Assembly: GCA_964555515.1 (NCBI GenBank)
Contig: CAZKSJ010000011.1
Location: 1-22,931 of the forward strand
Source: UBA1388 sp964555515
GTDB taxonomy: Bacteria > Patescibacteriota > Microgenomatia > UBA1400 > PJMF01
Length of the DNA: 22,931 bases
Reading direction: 5' to 3'
The position numbers and the translations under genes are program-made. Positions 13,629 through 22,106 of the stretch are shown in pieces; within the stretch, counting starts at the first letter, position 1, and the number at the start of each line of letters is the position of its first letter. Below the pieces are notes generated by a model. That model worked only from the letters and a program-made list of their open reading frames with translations, ran no database searches and was not told the DNA's origin.

Positions 13629-16600
13629 TTAAATGCGCTCTATAGCTTCGACCAACTTATCAAATTTTGGCTGGTATTTTTCACTGAAAGTCACCGGCGG
13701 CTTTCCTTGTGAGTTGCCAAATTGAAAAATATAACCCAAATTGTTTTTGTCTTTTCGTCCAGACGCATCGGCGGTATAACTGCCAGCATCACAGACATAA
13801 TAAATCCTAATGAGTTCTAACACTTCTCTGGGTTTTGTTCGAAGTGTTTTAGCCAAGCTGATAATTTTTCGAACAGCTTTTTCTAGAGAGCCCTCAGTTT
13901 CTTGTGAGCCCTCAATTGTGGCAGTCACAAAATACTCACCCAAGATATCCTGATCCACCACCGCCATTAATTTTTCTGATTCTTTAGGAGATAAACCGCA
14001 GGCCGGAAGAGCAAATTGTAGAATTCTTTTTGAGTACTCGTGTTGTTCAAATTTTTTGCCATCTTTTGCAGCCAATGATTTACCAATGTCATGGAGTGCC
14101 AATAAAATTCGGATGTTGTCTTTGGTAATTGCACTCAAGTCATAGTCATTCGCAAAGTACTTTTCAAATTGTGCCATAACCATTAGGGTGTGCTCACGCA
14201 ATGTGTATCTTTCGCTCACTCCAGAATCAAGCGCATATAGTGCCTTCATATATGGACAACTTTCAAATGCCTGAATTAATTGGTCTGGCGAAAATTGGCC
14301 TACGGTCAAACAACTGGTAATTAGCTGAGAATCTAATTGGTTGCTTTGATAATCTTCAATGAAAAATTGCACTCTGCCATTTATGTCACAAACTGGAATA
14401 TAAAAACCATTGTTAGCAATTTGAAAATAAAGTTGTTGTAACTGCAAATCTGTCAAATTGCCGTTGATCACAATCGCATCGATCTCTGTAGCGGCAATAC
14501 CCGTCCTCACTCCATAGTGCCTCTGACCCAATAAACGTGACGGAATTAATTCGTATCTATCTATTACTTCTTCTGGGCTAGTGTTATCTTCAAAGGAGAG
14601 ATAAAACTGTTTCCTATCCCTAATTACAAAAGATAGTCCACCATAATGACTGTCTATAATATTTTGCAGATCTATCTCATGTTCATGTCCCTGTAAGTCT
14701 GATGGTAAAATTCTAAAAAAATCTGCGTCATATGGGGTTCTATCTGAATTAGCGGTGTCACCCTCGGAACCAAGAAACTCCCTTGACTTAAAGCCAGTTT
14801 GTAAAATCGAGTGACAATTGTCAATATTGGCGGCTTTGATCAGATCACCAGCTGCAAAAGTTAGTGTCCGATGATGATCATCTCTGTTTTCAACTTGACT
14901 CTCAGCACTTGATCCTTGCTTACTCAACAGCTGCAGGGAACTAAGATTCCTCTCATGCGCTAGTGACTTTACTTCATTCATTCTATCGAGGATTTCCTTA
15001 ATCGTGCTATATTCGGCAGTAGAGTAGTATTTATCAACCAGATAATCTACTATATTTTCATCAGCAGATCCCACTAATTCTACTAATTGACGATATTGAT
15101 CACTCAACGTTAAACCTGGATTTTGAAGTACATCAGTTTTGGGATTCTTGATATGTTGGGATTGAATTGTTCTGATTTGTTGAAAGAAACTGGCTAATAT
15201 AATCGCCTCTTCATCACTAACATTTTGAAATTTAGATATATGAACATGATCTAATATGGCTTGATTTTCTCGCAGTCGAGTGAGAAAAGATATTAGACTT
15301 TGATCCGCTGAATCAATGGCAATGTGAAGCAAATCTCTCCAAAAAACCATTTTCACCGCATCAACATTGGACAATTTTTGCTTATCTACAGCTCCTTCTT
15401 CAATTAGCTGATTAACATTTTCCGCGAGCATTCTCAAAAATGGGCTTAAATTTGCCTCACTCCCCCTACTCTTCAACTCTTTCCAAAATCTTGTTTCTCT
15501 GAAAATTGTGCCAGTCTGGAAATACAATCTCTCAAATACCAAATACTGCCTCTCAAAAAGTGGTACATTATTGGCAATAAATATTTCTCCAATCTCTTTT
15601 GCAGCTTGCTTGGCTTGTTCTAAAGACAGCGGCAATAATTGTGGCAGCAATTCTTTGGAAAATAGCTCAAGGTCTGGAATGCCTAATGATGAGATGTAAT
15701 CATCAATATCCATGGCTTTCATGATATCGTCTACACTCTTTAGACCAATACTGCTTAAGGTTAAATAAAGTCCTATTGATCTATTCTTTGATTTGTTAAC
15801 AAATCTTTCATCAGCTTTGTATATTTTTAGCATTTCTATAATCTGAGCAGCATTATTGCCGTCAAATAATTTAACCAATGCCAGTTGGATATAACCATTA
15901 AATTCAAGAAAGTCGCGACTATTCATCATGGCATCAAGAAAAACAACACACGCAAATGGATCTAAATCATCACACATATGTTCAATCGCGAACTTGACTT
16001 CTTCAGTGAGCGTTCTATAAGATAATGAGTTGATCAGATTGCACGCAGTTTGTGCAGTTTTGATATCTACACCACGATTTATCAAACTATAAAGTGGCAA
16101 CGAATCATTAAAAAATGATGAATTTCTCAAAATAGATTTAATCTGTTTGGCGATAATTACATATTCACCGATTTGACCTGCTTTTATATCCGGAATGATT
16201 GAATTTATCAAGCCTTTCTGGATAATCGTTTCAAAAGATGCAAATTCCTGGGCGTGTAACAATAGTGCGTCACAGATCTCCTTATTACTTAACAACCCTA
16301 AATATTTTTTATATTTTTCCATGTTAAGCTGATCACCCTTAGCAAATAAACTTGGATCAAGAAAATACTGTTCGAAATAATGCTCATCGTTTTCATCCCT
16401 GATTAACTCAACATAGAGTGAAAGAATCTCCTTCAGCTCGTCAATTTGAACATGATAAAGAGTAATCAACTTAATCAACGCATCTACACCAAGATAGGAA
16501 AGATATTTAAAAGCCTCGTGTTCATAGATTTTATCTTCAAACAAAAAGTGTATTAATAAATCCACCTCTTCTTGATAAGGTTTGCTTGTAAAGTAATCCA

Positions 16601-16862
16601 CCAAAAATCTCTGAACACGAGTGCGCAAGCTAGCAAGCTCTGGATGAGTCAGCACTCGTACGACATATTCATAAATTTCAGGATCCGCAATCTCTTTGTT
16701 TTCCAATATATCTTTAATCTCTGGATCAAGCTGCTGTTCCAGCTCTGCCAGTGGTGCGTTATTATCTGAGATCGGATATATTACTTCATCCCCTTCAATC
16801 TCCGCTAGTGTCGGAGACTCAGAAACTGGTGACGCCAACTTACCTGATCCTGCTTCATTCAT
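13629..16862 (-). CDS. Alpha-solenoid protein with unassigned middle module and C-terminal HD hydrolase domain
   Basis: The product is 1077 aa. Residues about 30-640 are almost all helical, with HEAT-like pairs (for example EHEAFKYLSYLGVDALIKLI), suggesting a long solenoid. A distinct module at about 668-850 starts with LIKAANIDNCHSILQTGFKSREFLG and later has RHYGVRTGIAATEIDAIVI. The first pattern (helix, IL..G, then SR) faintly recalls the entry of KptA/DarT-like ADP-ribosyltransferase folds, which is weak evidence. The C-terminal HD domain is clear: His891, HD at 924-925 (ALHDIGKS) and Asp970, the H...HD...D set of metal-dependent phosphohydrolases, followed by YYVCDAGSYTADASG. The start is ATG 16862, 6 nt after TAAGAT preceded by TGC (extended -10); GTG 16868 is also possible. 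It lies behind the GNAT gene. Confidence 0.75.
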   Translation of the reverse strand: MNEAGSGKLASPVSESPTLAEIEGDEVIYPISDNNAPLAELEQQLDPEIKDILENKEIADPEIYEYVVRVLTHPELASLRTRVQRFLVDYFTSKPYQEEVDLLIHFLFEDKIYEHEAFKYLSYLGVDALIKLITLYHVQIDELKEILSLYVELIRDENDEHYFEQYFLDPSLFAKGDQLNMEKYKKYLGLLSNKEICDALLLHAQEFASFETIIQKGLINSIIPDIKAGQIGEYVIIAKQIKSILRNSSFFNDSLPLYSLINRGVDIKTAQTACNLINSLSYRTLTEEVKFAIEHMCDDLDPFACVVFLDAMMNSRDFLEFNGYIQLALVKLFDGNNAAQIIEMLKIYKADERFVNKSKNRSIGLYLTLSSIGLKSVDDIMKAMDIDDYISSLGIPDLELFSKELLPQLLPLSLEQAKQAAKEIGEIFIANNVPLFERQYLVFERLYFQTGTIFRETRFWKELKSRGSEANLSPFLRMLAENVNQLIEEGAVDKQKLSNVDAVKMVFWRDLLHIAIDSADQSLISFLTRLRENQAILDHVHISKFQNVSDEEAIILASFFQQIRTIQSQHIKNPKTDVLQNPGLTLSDQYRQLVELVGSADENIVDYLVDKYYSTAEYSTIKEILDRMNEVKSLAHERNLSSLQLLSKQGSSAESQVENRDDHHRTLTFAAGDLIKAANIDNCHSILQTGFKSREFLGSEGDTANSDRTPYDADFFRILPSDLQGHEHEIDLQNIIDSHYGGLSFVIRDRKQFYLSFEDNTSPEEVIDRYELIPSRLLGQRHYGVRTGIAATEIDAIVINGNLTDLQLQQLYFQIANNGFYIPVCDINGRVQFFIEDYQSNQLDSQLITSCLTVGQFSPDQLIQAFESCPYMKALYALDSGVSERYTLREHTLMVMAQFEKYFANDYDLSAITKDNIRILLALHDIGKSLAAKDGKKFEQHEYSKRILQFALPACGLSPKESEKLMAVVDQDILGEYFVTATIEGSQETEGSLEKAVRKIISLAKTLRTKPREVLELIRIYYVCDAGSYTADASGRKDKNNLGYIFQFGNSQGKPPVTFSEKYQPKFDKLVEAIERI

Positions 16863-16924
16863 AAACACATCTTAGCAGATATAAGTGGGGAGATTCTAGA
16901 TATGCTTGGCCAAGATTGGAGGTT

Positions 16925-17584
16925 TTAAGTTTTATCAGGACTAGTCAATCTAGCACGAAAAAACCTCTGCTCGCCAAATTCACTATCGTGCGGCGCTGCC
17001 CCCGCCTCTACCAACCGACCATCTAGCTCTAACTGCGCAATCAACTGATCGGCAAATTGGTTGGTGGTTGTGGCATCGGCTTCAACATATTTATAACCTT
17101 TGCTGATTAACACCTCGACTAAGCGTTGTTGCAACAAGTTCGACACGCCCGTGCCTATATAAGCTTTATCTACAGCAATGTCTTCCACATAAGCCGATCG
17201 GCCATCTAGTCTTATAACGCTCTCTAACCTCTCATCGGGAAAATCTTGTTGATAAACATTCTCCGCTGGATTGGCAAAGCTAAAACCAACAACCGATCCA
17301 TTGATCGGATCGGTTAAAAGCACGACTGTTGCTTCTGGAGAAGTCATTTTTTCTTTCAGTTCAGCCTCTGTCCATGCTTCATCCCCAAAGTGACTTTGCT
17401 CAATCCACACGATGTCGTCTTTGATATCTGCCCACATTTCAACCTTAAGATCAAACTCGCGTACAACCAAGTGACTGACATCAAGCTCAGGCAACGGGGG
17501 CATCGGTTGCTGCTCAACTGCATCTGAAGGAACCTCAGCTCGTTCTTCTCTAAAATTATTTTGGTGATTTTCTGGATTAGGCAT
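16925..17584 (-). CDS. GNAT-family N-acetyltransferase
   Basis: The 219-aa protein has a disordered Pro/Glu/Gln-rich N-terminus (about 1-35), then a GNAT fold. The acetyl-CoA-binding segment is clear: AYVEDIAVDKAYIGTGVSNLLQQRLVE (about 131-157), with the (R/Q)xxGxG turn represented by YIGTGV. It is followed by the usual helix and strand KGYKYVEADATTTN. The enzyme should transfer an acetyl group from acetyl-CoA to an amine; the acceptor is unknown. A TTG at 17588-17590 overlaps the stop of the preceding gene and would add two residues. I prefer the ATG at 17584, 2 nt after that stop. It lies between a membrane protein gene and the solenoid-HD gene, probably in one operon. Confidence 0.8.
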   Translation of the reverse strand: MPNPENHQNNFREERAEVPSDAVEQQPMPPLPELDVSHLVVREFDLKVEMWADIKDDIVWIEQSHFGDEAWTEAELKEKMTSPEATVVLLTDPINGSVVGFSFANPAENVYQQDFPDERLESVIRLDGRSAYVEDIAVDKAYIGTGVSNLLQQRLVEVLISKGYKYVEADATTTNQFADQLIAQLELDGRLVEAGAAPHDSEFGEQRFFRARLTSPDKT

Positions 17585-17586
17585 TC

Positions 17587-18156
17587 TCAAATCTTTCTAA
17601 AATTAATCAATGTAATTTTAATAGAGAAATAAATATACAGTAAGGCAAAAAAGGCCATTGCCAAACTGAGAATAAACAAAATCAAATTGGGCACAAGCAA
17701 CGCGGGGGCCAACCAAATTGTAGTCATAACCGCACAAACTCCGACTGCAAGATAAGTAACACTTCCCAATTTTATGAATTTTGTGTAATTCCTTGTCCTA
17801 CTAAAAATATCAATTTTTTCAATGATCATCTGCCCTATATAGCCAACTATAGCCACTAGTGCAATTACCATGAGCACAGTTGATAATCTAATTTCTGGTA
17901 ATGATTGGCCGTTTACTAATTCTAAAACCGCCTGATAAGATCCTGCAAACGTGGCTTGATTTTCTGTAATGTAATAACTATTAGTATTTTGCCCACTCAA
18001 TTTGAGGTTCACCATCCCTATTAATAAACTAAGTAACACTAAAAAATTCAAAATCATTAAACCCATCAGCATGCATGAGCAGCCAACTAGCAATATTTTC
18101 ACGTACTGTTCAATTTTCACACGCGATATAGTCTTCCTGACAGTTGTTTGCTTCAC
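17587..18156 (-). CDS. Four-TM protein of unknown function
   Basis: The 189-aa protein has a basic N-terminus, four membrane helices (about 22-49, 92-112, 130-150, 153-178) and a roughly 40-residue polar loop between helices 1 and 2 that is probably external. No family motif is recognised. The start is GTG. A possible promoter, TTGAAA (18189-18194), 17 bp, TTTAAG (18166-18171), ends 9 nt before it. The stop codon nearly abuts the GNAT start, so the two genes are probably co-transcribed. Nothing else can be said about its job. Confidence 0.65.
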   Translation of the reverse strand: MKQTTVRKTISRVKIEQYVKILLVGCSCMLMGLMILNFLVLLSLLIGMVNLKLSGQNTNSYYITENQATFAGSYQAVLELVNGQSLPEIRLSTVLMVIALVAIVGYIGQMIIEKIDIFSRTRNYTKFIKLGSVTYLAVGVCAVMTTIWLAPALLVPNLILFILSLAMAFFALLYIYFSIKITLINFRKI

Positions 18157-18231
18157 GGGTTGTGCCTTAAAGTTACTTATTTTCTCACTTTCAATTGATA
18201 TTTGTTAAGAATCATCATTTTCTTAGTAATG

Positions 18232-19170
18232 CTAATGTGTCAGTATCTCCACAGTTAAAAATAACACATAGAGCATTAATAATATTGCTCCTTCCCAACG
18301 AGATATGGAGTGCTTAGATCTGGCAAAATTATAAAACATCACCAGACCAACGATGAGAAATATTAGTGAGATGAGGAAACTATTGGTCAGATAAACAGGC
18401 CGACCATTGACCACAGTCAACAAACCAAGTAAAAAAGCATTAAAAGCAGCTGATCCTACATAATCTCCAAAAGCAACCTGGTTGCTACGCATAAACATTG
18501 ACCGCACTACAAATGACAACTCTGGAATATTAGTGCCAATTGCTATCAACAACAAGCTAACTACAAAGGGTGAAACTCCCAATACTTCAGAAAAGTTAAT
18601 GGTTTGTGATACCACAAACCGGCTTGCTATGAAGATGATACTCAATCCAAATAATATTTTAAAAAGCTCCTTACCAATCTTGATGCTCGATTTAGTAGCT
18701 AGGGTAGTGATGTGTTCGATGAAGTTCTTCTTGGTTTGGACAGCAAGCACCAACAACACAAACAAAACCATCACAATTATACTATCGGTTCTGGTCACTT
18801 GACCATCAATTGATAATACCACTGGCAAAGCAATGACTACCAATGAAGCGGGCAAATTGAATCCCCGAAATTCTTTTGAAATATTGATTTTATTTCCGCT
18901 GATCGCTAATAAGGGGATAATTAACATAAAAATTACAATTGATGCCCCAATTAGGTTGCCTACATAAATTTCTGGATCACCCGCAAGAATAGCGTTAACA
19001 CCAACTGAAATTTCACCAACAGATGTAAAAATTCCAAGTACTAAAAATGAAACAATAAACGAAGAAATTCTTAGAAGTCTAGATAATTTTTCTACTGCCC
19101 CGATGGCCAAACCAGACCCAATCCAAATGCCCACGAAAGCAAGCAAATAAATGACAAGATGAGTGGTCAT
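18232..19170 (-). CDS. CaCA-family cation (Na+/Ca2+-type) exchanger, variant alpha repeats
   Basis: The 312-aa protein has about ten membrane helices and two inverted alpha repeats, the architecture of YrbG/NCX exchangers. Alpha-1 (about 44-78) reads GIFTSVGEISVGVNA...VGNLIGASI; alpha-2 (about 209-246) reads IGTNIPELSFVVRS...FGDYVGSAAFN. The central acidic residues Glu53 and Glu217 that bind calcium are kept. In alpha-1 the usual GTSxPEL is altered to FTSVGEI and GSN to GAS; in alpha-2 GN is GD and GSN is GSA. These are ion-coordinating positions, so the ion may differ from the Na+/Ca2+ norm. The protein should exchange a cation across the membrane. It is divergent from the secreted peptidase-like gene. 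Confidence 0.88.
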   Translation of the reverse strand: MTTHLVIYLLAFVGIWIGSGLAIGAVEKLSRLLRISSFIVSFLVLGIFTSVGEISVGVNAILAGDPEIYVGNLIGASIVIFMLIIPLLAISGNKINISKEFRGFNLPASLVVIALPVVLSIDGQVTRTDSIIVMVLFVLLVLAVQTKKNFIEHITTLATKSSIKIGKELFKILFGLSIIFIASRFVVSQTINFSEVLGVSPFVVSLLLIAIGTNIPELSFVVRSMFMRSNQVAFGDYVGSAAFNAFLLGLLTVVNGRPVYLTNSFLISLIFLIVGLVMFYNFARSKHSISRWEGAILLMLYVLFLTVEILTH

Positions 19171-19283
19171 AATGAGTTAATGAAGAATAAATATTACACT
19201 CTCATGCTAGCAGATTCCCAGAGCAAAGAGAATAATCGTGTCTACTTTGTTGATGATGGAAACAAGGGTCTAGACCTATAAGT

Positions 19284-19289
19284 TATAAT
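19284..19289 (+). promoter_or_regulatory. TATAAT -10 box of the secreted HExxH protein gene
   Basis: A perfect TATAAT ends 5 nt before the GTG at 19295, so the first transcribed base should be at or within 1-3 nt of the start codon. No good -35 is found at 16-18 bp, and no Shine-Dalgarno is present. Confidence 0.55.
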
Positions 19290-19294
19290 ACTGC

Positions 19295-20794
19295 GTGCAA
19301 AAAGAAAGATTGATCAATTCCGTAAAATTAATTCCAGGAATACTGGCAATTGCTGTTTGTTCGTCACTCTTCTCTACCAATCAAGCGAAATCAGAAACTA
19401 ATTCTCCTCCAACTGAAATTATTGCTCAACCAGTTGTTGAAAATACTCCTAATCAGCTAGTTAATTCCGAATCAACGAAAGGTACTTTCTGGCATTATGA
19501 AAAAGTCATCAGTCTTGCTGATGAAATTGCCGAACCAATATATTTTTACCCATGGAATACAAGAGTAAAAGTCATAAAGTATAGCCGTAATGTAACTGCA
19601 GTTGGCAATGGATTCGAAGCTTTAATTCCCATTGGTGAACAAAATAATGTTGATCCTCATTACATGCAATCTGTGTCTGAAGATTGGTTTGAACAACGAC
19701 CCGATGGTAGTTATTCATTCAAGACGTCGGATTTTTTGATTGCATACGGTGATTATTTTGCACATATTTATCATCTATTTTCTGACCTTGGTTATTATCC
19801 GGATGATGCAAATGTTGAGTATCGAGTAATTCTAGGATTAGATCCTCAATATTATATGAAAATTAAATCCGACTTACTAAATATTTTTTGCATATATGAT
19901 AGAAAATCAGTAGTGTTAATTCAAATTAGAATGTTTTTCGACCCAATCAATAACCCAGATGAAAGTTTACTCAAACAGACTGAGTATTTTCGTCTTCTAG
20001 CCACCCATGAATCTTTGCATTCAATAATGGAGATTAATAATCTTGCAAAATCAAAATTAGAAGAAGCTCTTGCTACAGCATTCTCCATAGACTATTACGC
20101 TTCTCATCCCGTAACTCCTCTTTACGATAAAAATGAAATAATCCAGTTTGAAAGAAAAACTCGTGCAAAAGATTTCTATAACAATCGCAATATTGGCAAT
20201 ACACCCTCGAGGGGATATGAACACCACGCGCTAGTTTCACAGCTGATGAGAATATATCAAGTAAGTTGGCCACAAATATTTGAAAGATTAAAAACGACTT
20301 CGTGTGCAATCGCCAAAACGCCCTTTGACGAAATGCTCCAATTAATTTTTCCAGAAATTAATCTTGAAGAAACATATATCCAATATTTAGGACAAGCCTT
20401 GCTAGATCCTGGCGTTGGGGACGCGGATTTGTTTGATCACATTAGACAAATGCGGCAAGATGACATCAGTTTACTTGAAATAGGTTACCCATACCAACAA
20501 TTTACTCTGCAACCGGGAGAATTCAATTACATCGCCTTTGATACGACAAGTATTAAGGGGAATTTTACACCACAGTTAAAAATGTCGGATGAATTGCTGG
20601 CTGGCATGCTGATTGATGATGAACAACGTATTGTTAGGGTACATAATGGCACACTTTTTCGGGAAAAGGACGAGCCCAGACATGTAGGTTTTGTGATCTA
20701 CAATCATGGTGAGTCTGAAGGCACTGTTGTCATGACTGCGTTTGATTTAAGATCTTTGAAAGAAAAGACCCTTTTGCCAAATATTTCAAAATAG
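19295..20794 (+). CDS. Secreted putative zinc metallopeptidase (HExxH, gluzincin-like)
   Basis: The 499-aa protein begins with a basic tip, a hydrophobic stretch (about 11-28) and a polar region, fitting a Sec signal peptide cleaved near residue 31-33. The middle contains THESLHSIMEINN (HExxH with His238, Glu239, His242). About 15 residues later comes LEEALATAFSIDY, which resembles the E(G/A)LAxY segment supplying the third zinc ligand in peptidase-MA/gluzincin families. The C-terminal part (about 385-490) is predicted beta-rich (QFTLQPGEFNYIAFDTTSI and following). Little else matches known families. It probably cleaves proteins or peptides outside the cell; substrate unknown. The start is GTG, supported by a -10 box 5 nt upstream. 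No lipobox is seen: Cys22 is preceded by Val. Confidence 0.65.
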   Translation: MQKERLINSVKLIPGILAIAVCSSLFSTNQAKSETNSPPTEIIAQPVVENTPNQLVNSESTKGTFWHYEKVISLADEIAEPIYFYPWNTRVKVIKYSRNVTAVGNGFEALIPIGEQNNVDPHYMQSVSEDWFEQRPDGSYSFKTSDFLIAYGDYFAHIYHLFSDLGYYPDDANVEYRVILGLDPQYYMKIKSDLLNIFCIYDRKSVVLIQIRMFFDPINNPDESLLKQTEYFRLLATHESLHSIMEINNLAKSKLEEALATAFSIDYYASHPVTPLYDKNEIIQFERKTRAKDFYNNRNIGNTPSRGYEHHALVSQLMRIYQVSWPQIFERLKTTSCAIAKTPFDEMLQLIFPEINLEETYIQYLGQALLDPGVGDADLFDHIRQMRQDDISLLEIGYPYQQFTLQPGEFNYIAFDTTSIKGNFTPQLKMSDELLAGMLIDDEQRIVRVHNGTLFREKDEPRHVGFVIYNHGESEGTVVMTAFDLRSLKEKTLLPNISK

Positions 20795-20813
20795 CTCCTC
20801 ACCATTCTGAATA

Positions 20814-21248
20814 TCAATTTGTCATTTTTTCTTTTAATTTATTGCCTATCACAACCGGCAAAATAACCAAAGACAACAGCACAAAGAACCAGGTGTCACC
20901 CCGCCAAAAATAGTAAGTTTGTAATACCTCATTAAAACTTAGATGACGAATAAAGACATTCATCCCTGTTTCAAAAACTATCGTCATCATCATCCACATC
21001 ATTCCTACAAAAAAAAGATCACGCGAATGGTAATTTTGATGCACATTTTTTAGATATGTGTATATCGCCAGCGCAAATAACAGCACTGCTGTCAACGAGC
21101 TAATTTGATGAGCCCAAATTCCTATTATTGGCTCGAGTAGAGGTTTATAAGTTGTTTCTCTAACAACTGCATTGACAAGTGCCATTACTAACAAAATGAA
21201 CCAGAAAGCAATTGATTTTAAATAGAATCGATTCATGTTAATTATCAT
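20814..21248 (-). CDS. Conserved four-TM membrane protein of unknown function
   Basis: The 144-aa protein has four membrane helices (about 13-29, 47-66, 79-99, 117-135). It shows the pattern of a widespread uncharacterised family: a conserved R-E near the end of helix 1, P..G.WAHQISSLTA in helix 2 (family: P.lGe..AHq.sSlt), W...T..FE.G in helix 3 (family: W...T..FEf.FG) and the F-W-R-G-D-T-W motif before helix 4 (family: N...GRLW). No function is known to me. The start is ATG 21248; an internal ATG at 21236 is possible. GATAAT ends about 9 nt upstream of the first ATG. It converges with the peptidase-like gene, leaving 19 bp between stops. Confidence 0.65.
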   Translation of the reverse strand: MIINMNRFYLKSIAFWFILLVMALVNAVVRETTYKPLLEPIIGIWAHQISSLTAVLLFALAIYTYLKNVHQNYHSRDLFFVGMMWMMMTIVFETGMNVFIRHLSFNEVLQTYYFWRGDTWFFVLLSLVILPVVIGNKLKEKMTN

Positions 21249-21362
21249 GTCAGTGAGATTATCTTGTCTCTAAACAAAAATAACTACCCTCAATTGTAGA
21301 ACTGCAAAAATAAATCATACTTTCAATAAGCATTAAAATGATGGTTGTTCTGATTAAACGAC

Positions 21363-21419
21363 ACAATGCGCCATTGTCGATCATCTTGATGTGACAAAGG
21401 TCACTTCAACACCTATAAT
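21363..21419 (+). promoter_or_regulatory. fetAB-like operon promoter with two dyad operators
   Basis: GTGACA (21391-21396, 5 of 6) and a perfect TATAAT (21414-21419) are 17 bp apart. A dyad GTGAC-N4-GTCAC (21391-21404) covers the -35 box and reads TGTGA-N6-TCACT, close to a CRP/FNR-family half-site pair. Upstream lies a second perfect dyad, ACAATG-N3-CATTGT (21363-21377). The leader to the ATG at 21444 is about 18 nt, without a Shine-Dalgarno sequence. Confidence 0.6.
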
Positions 21420-21443
21420 CAGCTTCATCAATCAGCCTTATCA

Positions 21444-22106
21444 ATGTCAAAACAAACTTCTCAACCAGTGATTAAATTTGCAGATGTTTCACTGCAGTTT
21501 AGTCAAAAAGAAATTTTTGATCACCTTAATTTGACTATCAATTCAGGCGAAAAAGTCGTAGTTTTTGGCAGATCAGGTCTTGGCAAAAGTTCTTTGCTCA
21601 AGCTTATTTTGGGGTTCGTCAGACCAGACTCTGGCGATGTTTATGTCTTGAATAAGAAAGTGTGTTCCAACCATATCAACTGGGTAAGAACCAAAGTGGC
21701 ATACGTTGACCAAGATGTGATGATCGGCGAAGGGCTGGTTGCAGATTTAATCAATGAGTATTTTTCTTTTCAAGCCAATCAGCATCTAGCCGTGAGTCAC
21801 GAGGAGATCATCTCTCTCATGACTGAGTTTGAGCTACCTGCCGCCATGCTCCAACAAAAAATTCAAGAACTGTCTGGAGGAGAAAGACAACGGCTAGCTT
21901 TGGTGATTGCTTTACTGCTCAAAAGACCAGTCATCTTACTGGATGAAGTGACTGCTTCACTGGATCCGACTTCCAAAAAAATCGTCATGACCAACTTGTT
22001 TAAGCACAAAGACTTGACGGCGATCATCGTCACGCACGATCAAGAATGGAAAAAACTATCCCAAGTAAAATTGTTTGATTTTAAGGATAAGAAATGGATA
22101 CGATAG
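21444..22106 (+). CDS. fetA: FetA-like ABC transporter ATP-binding protein
   Basis: The 220-aa ATPase is complete: Walker A GRSGLGKS (42-49), Q-loop Gln90, signature LSGGE (143-147), Walker B VILLDE (163-168) with catalytic Glu168, D-loop SLD and the switch His198 (VTHD). Its length matches E. coli FetA (YbbL, 225 aa). It overlaps the downstream UPF0014 permease gene by 13 nt, which is what makes it FetA-like rather than a generic ABC ATPase. FetAB in E. coli exports iron and protects against oxidative stress; the substrate in this organism is inferred. AAGGA near the end of the gene (22083-22087) serves as the ribosome binding site of the permease. Confidence 0.85.
   Translation: MSKQTSQPVIKFADVSLQFSQKEIFDHLNLTINSGEKVVVFGRSGLGKSSLLKLILGFVRPDSGDVYVLNKKVCSNHINWVRTKVAYVDQDVMIGEGLVADLINEYFSFQANQHLAVSHEEIISLMTEFELPAAMLQQKIQELSGGERQRLALVIALLLKRPVILLDEVTASLDPTSKKIVMTNLFKHKDLTAIIVTHDQEWKKLSQVKLFDFKDKKWIR

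Noticed and set aside
14840..14870. Firm call of an ADP-ribosyltransferase domain in the solenoid-HD protein
   Set aside because: The resemblance is limited to one short motif; no complete catalytic triad could be identified, so it is kept only as a hypothesis.
19355..19372. Lipoprotein signal in the HExxH protein (Cys22)
   Set aside because: The residue before Cys is Val, not Gly/Ala/Ser, so the lipobox rule is not met.
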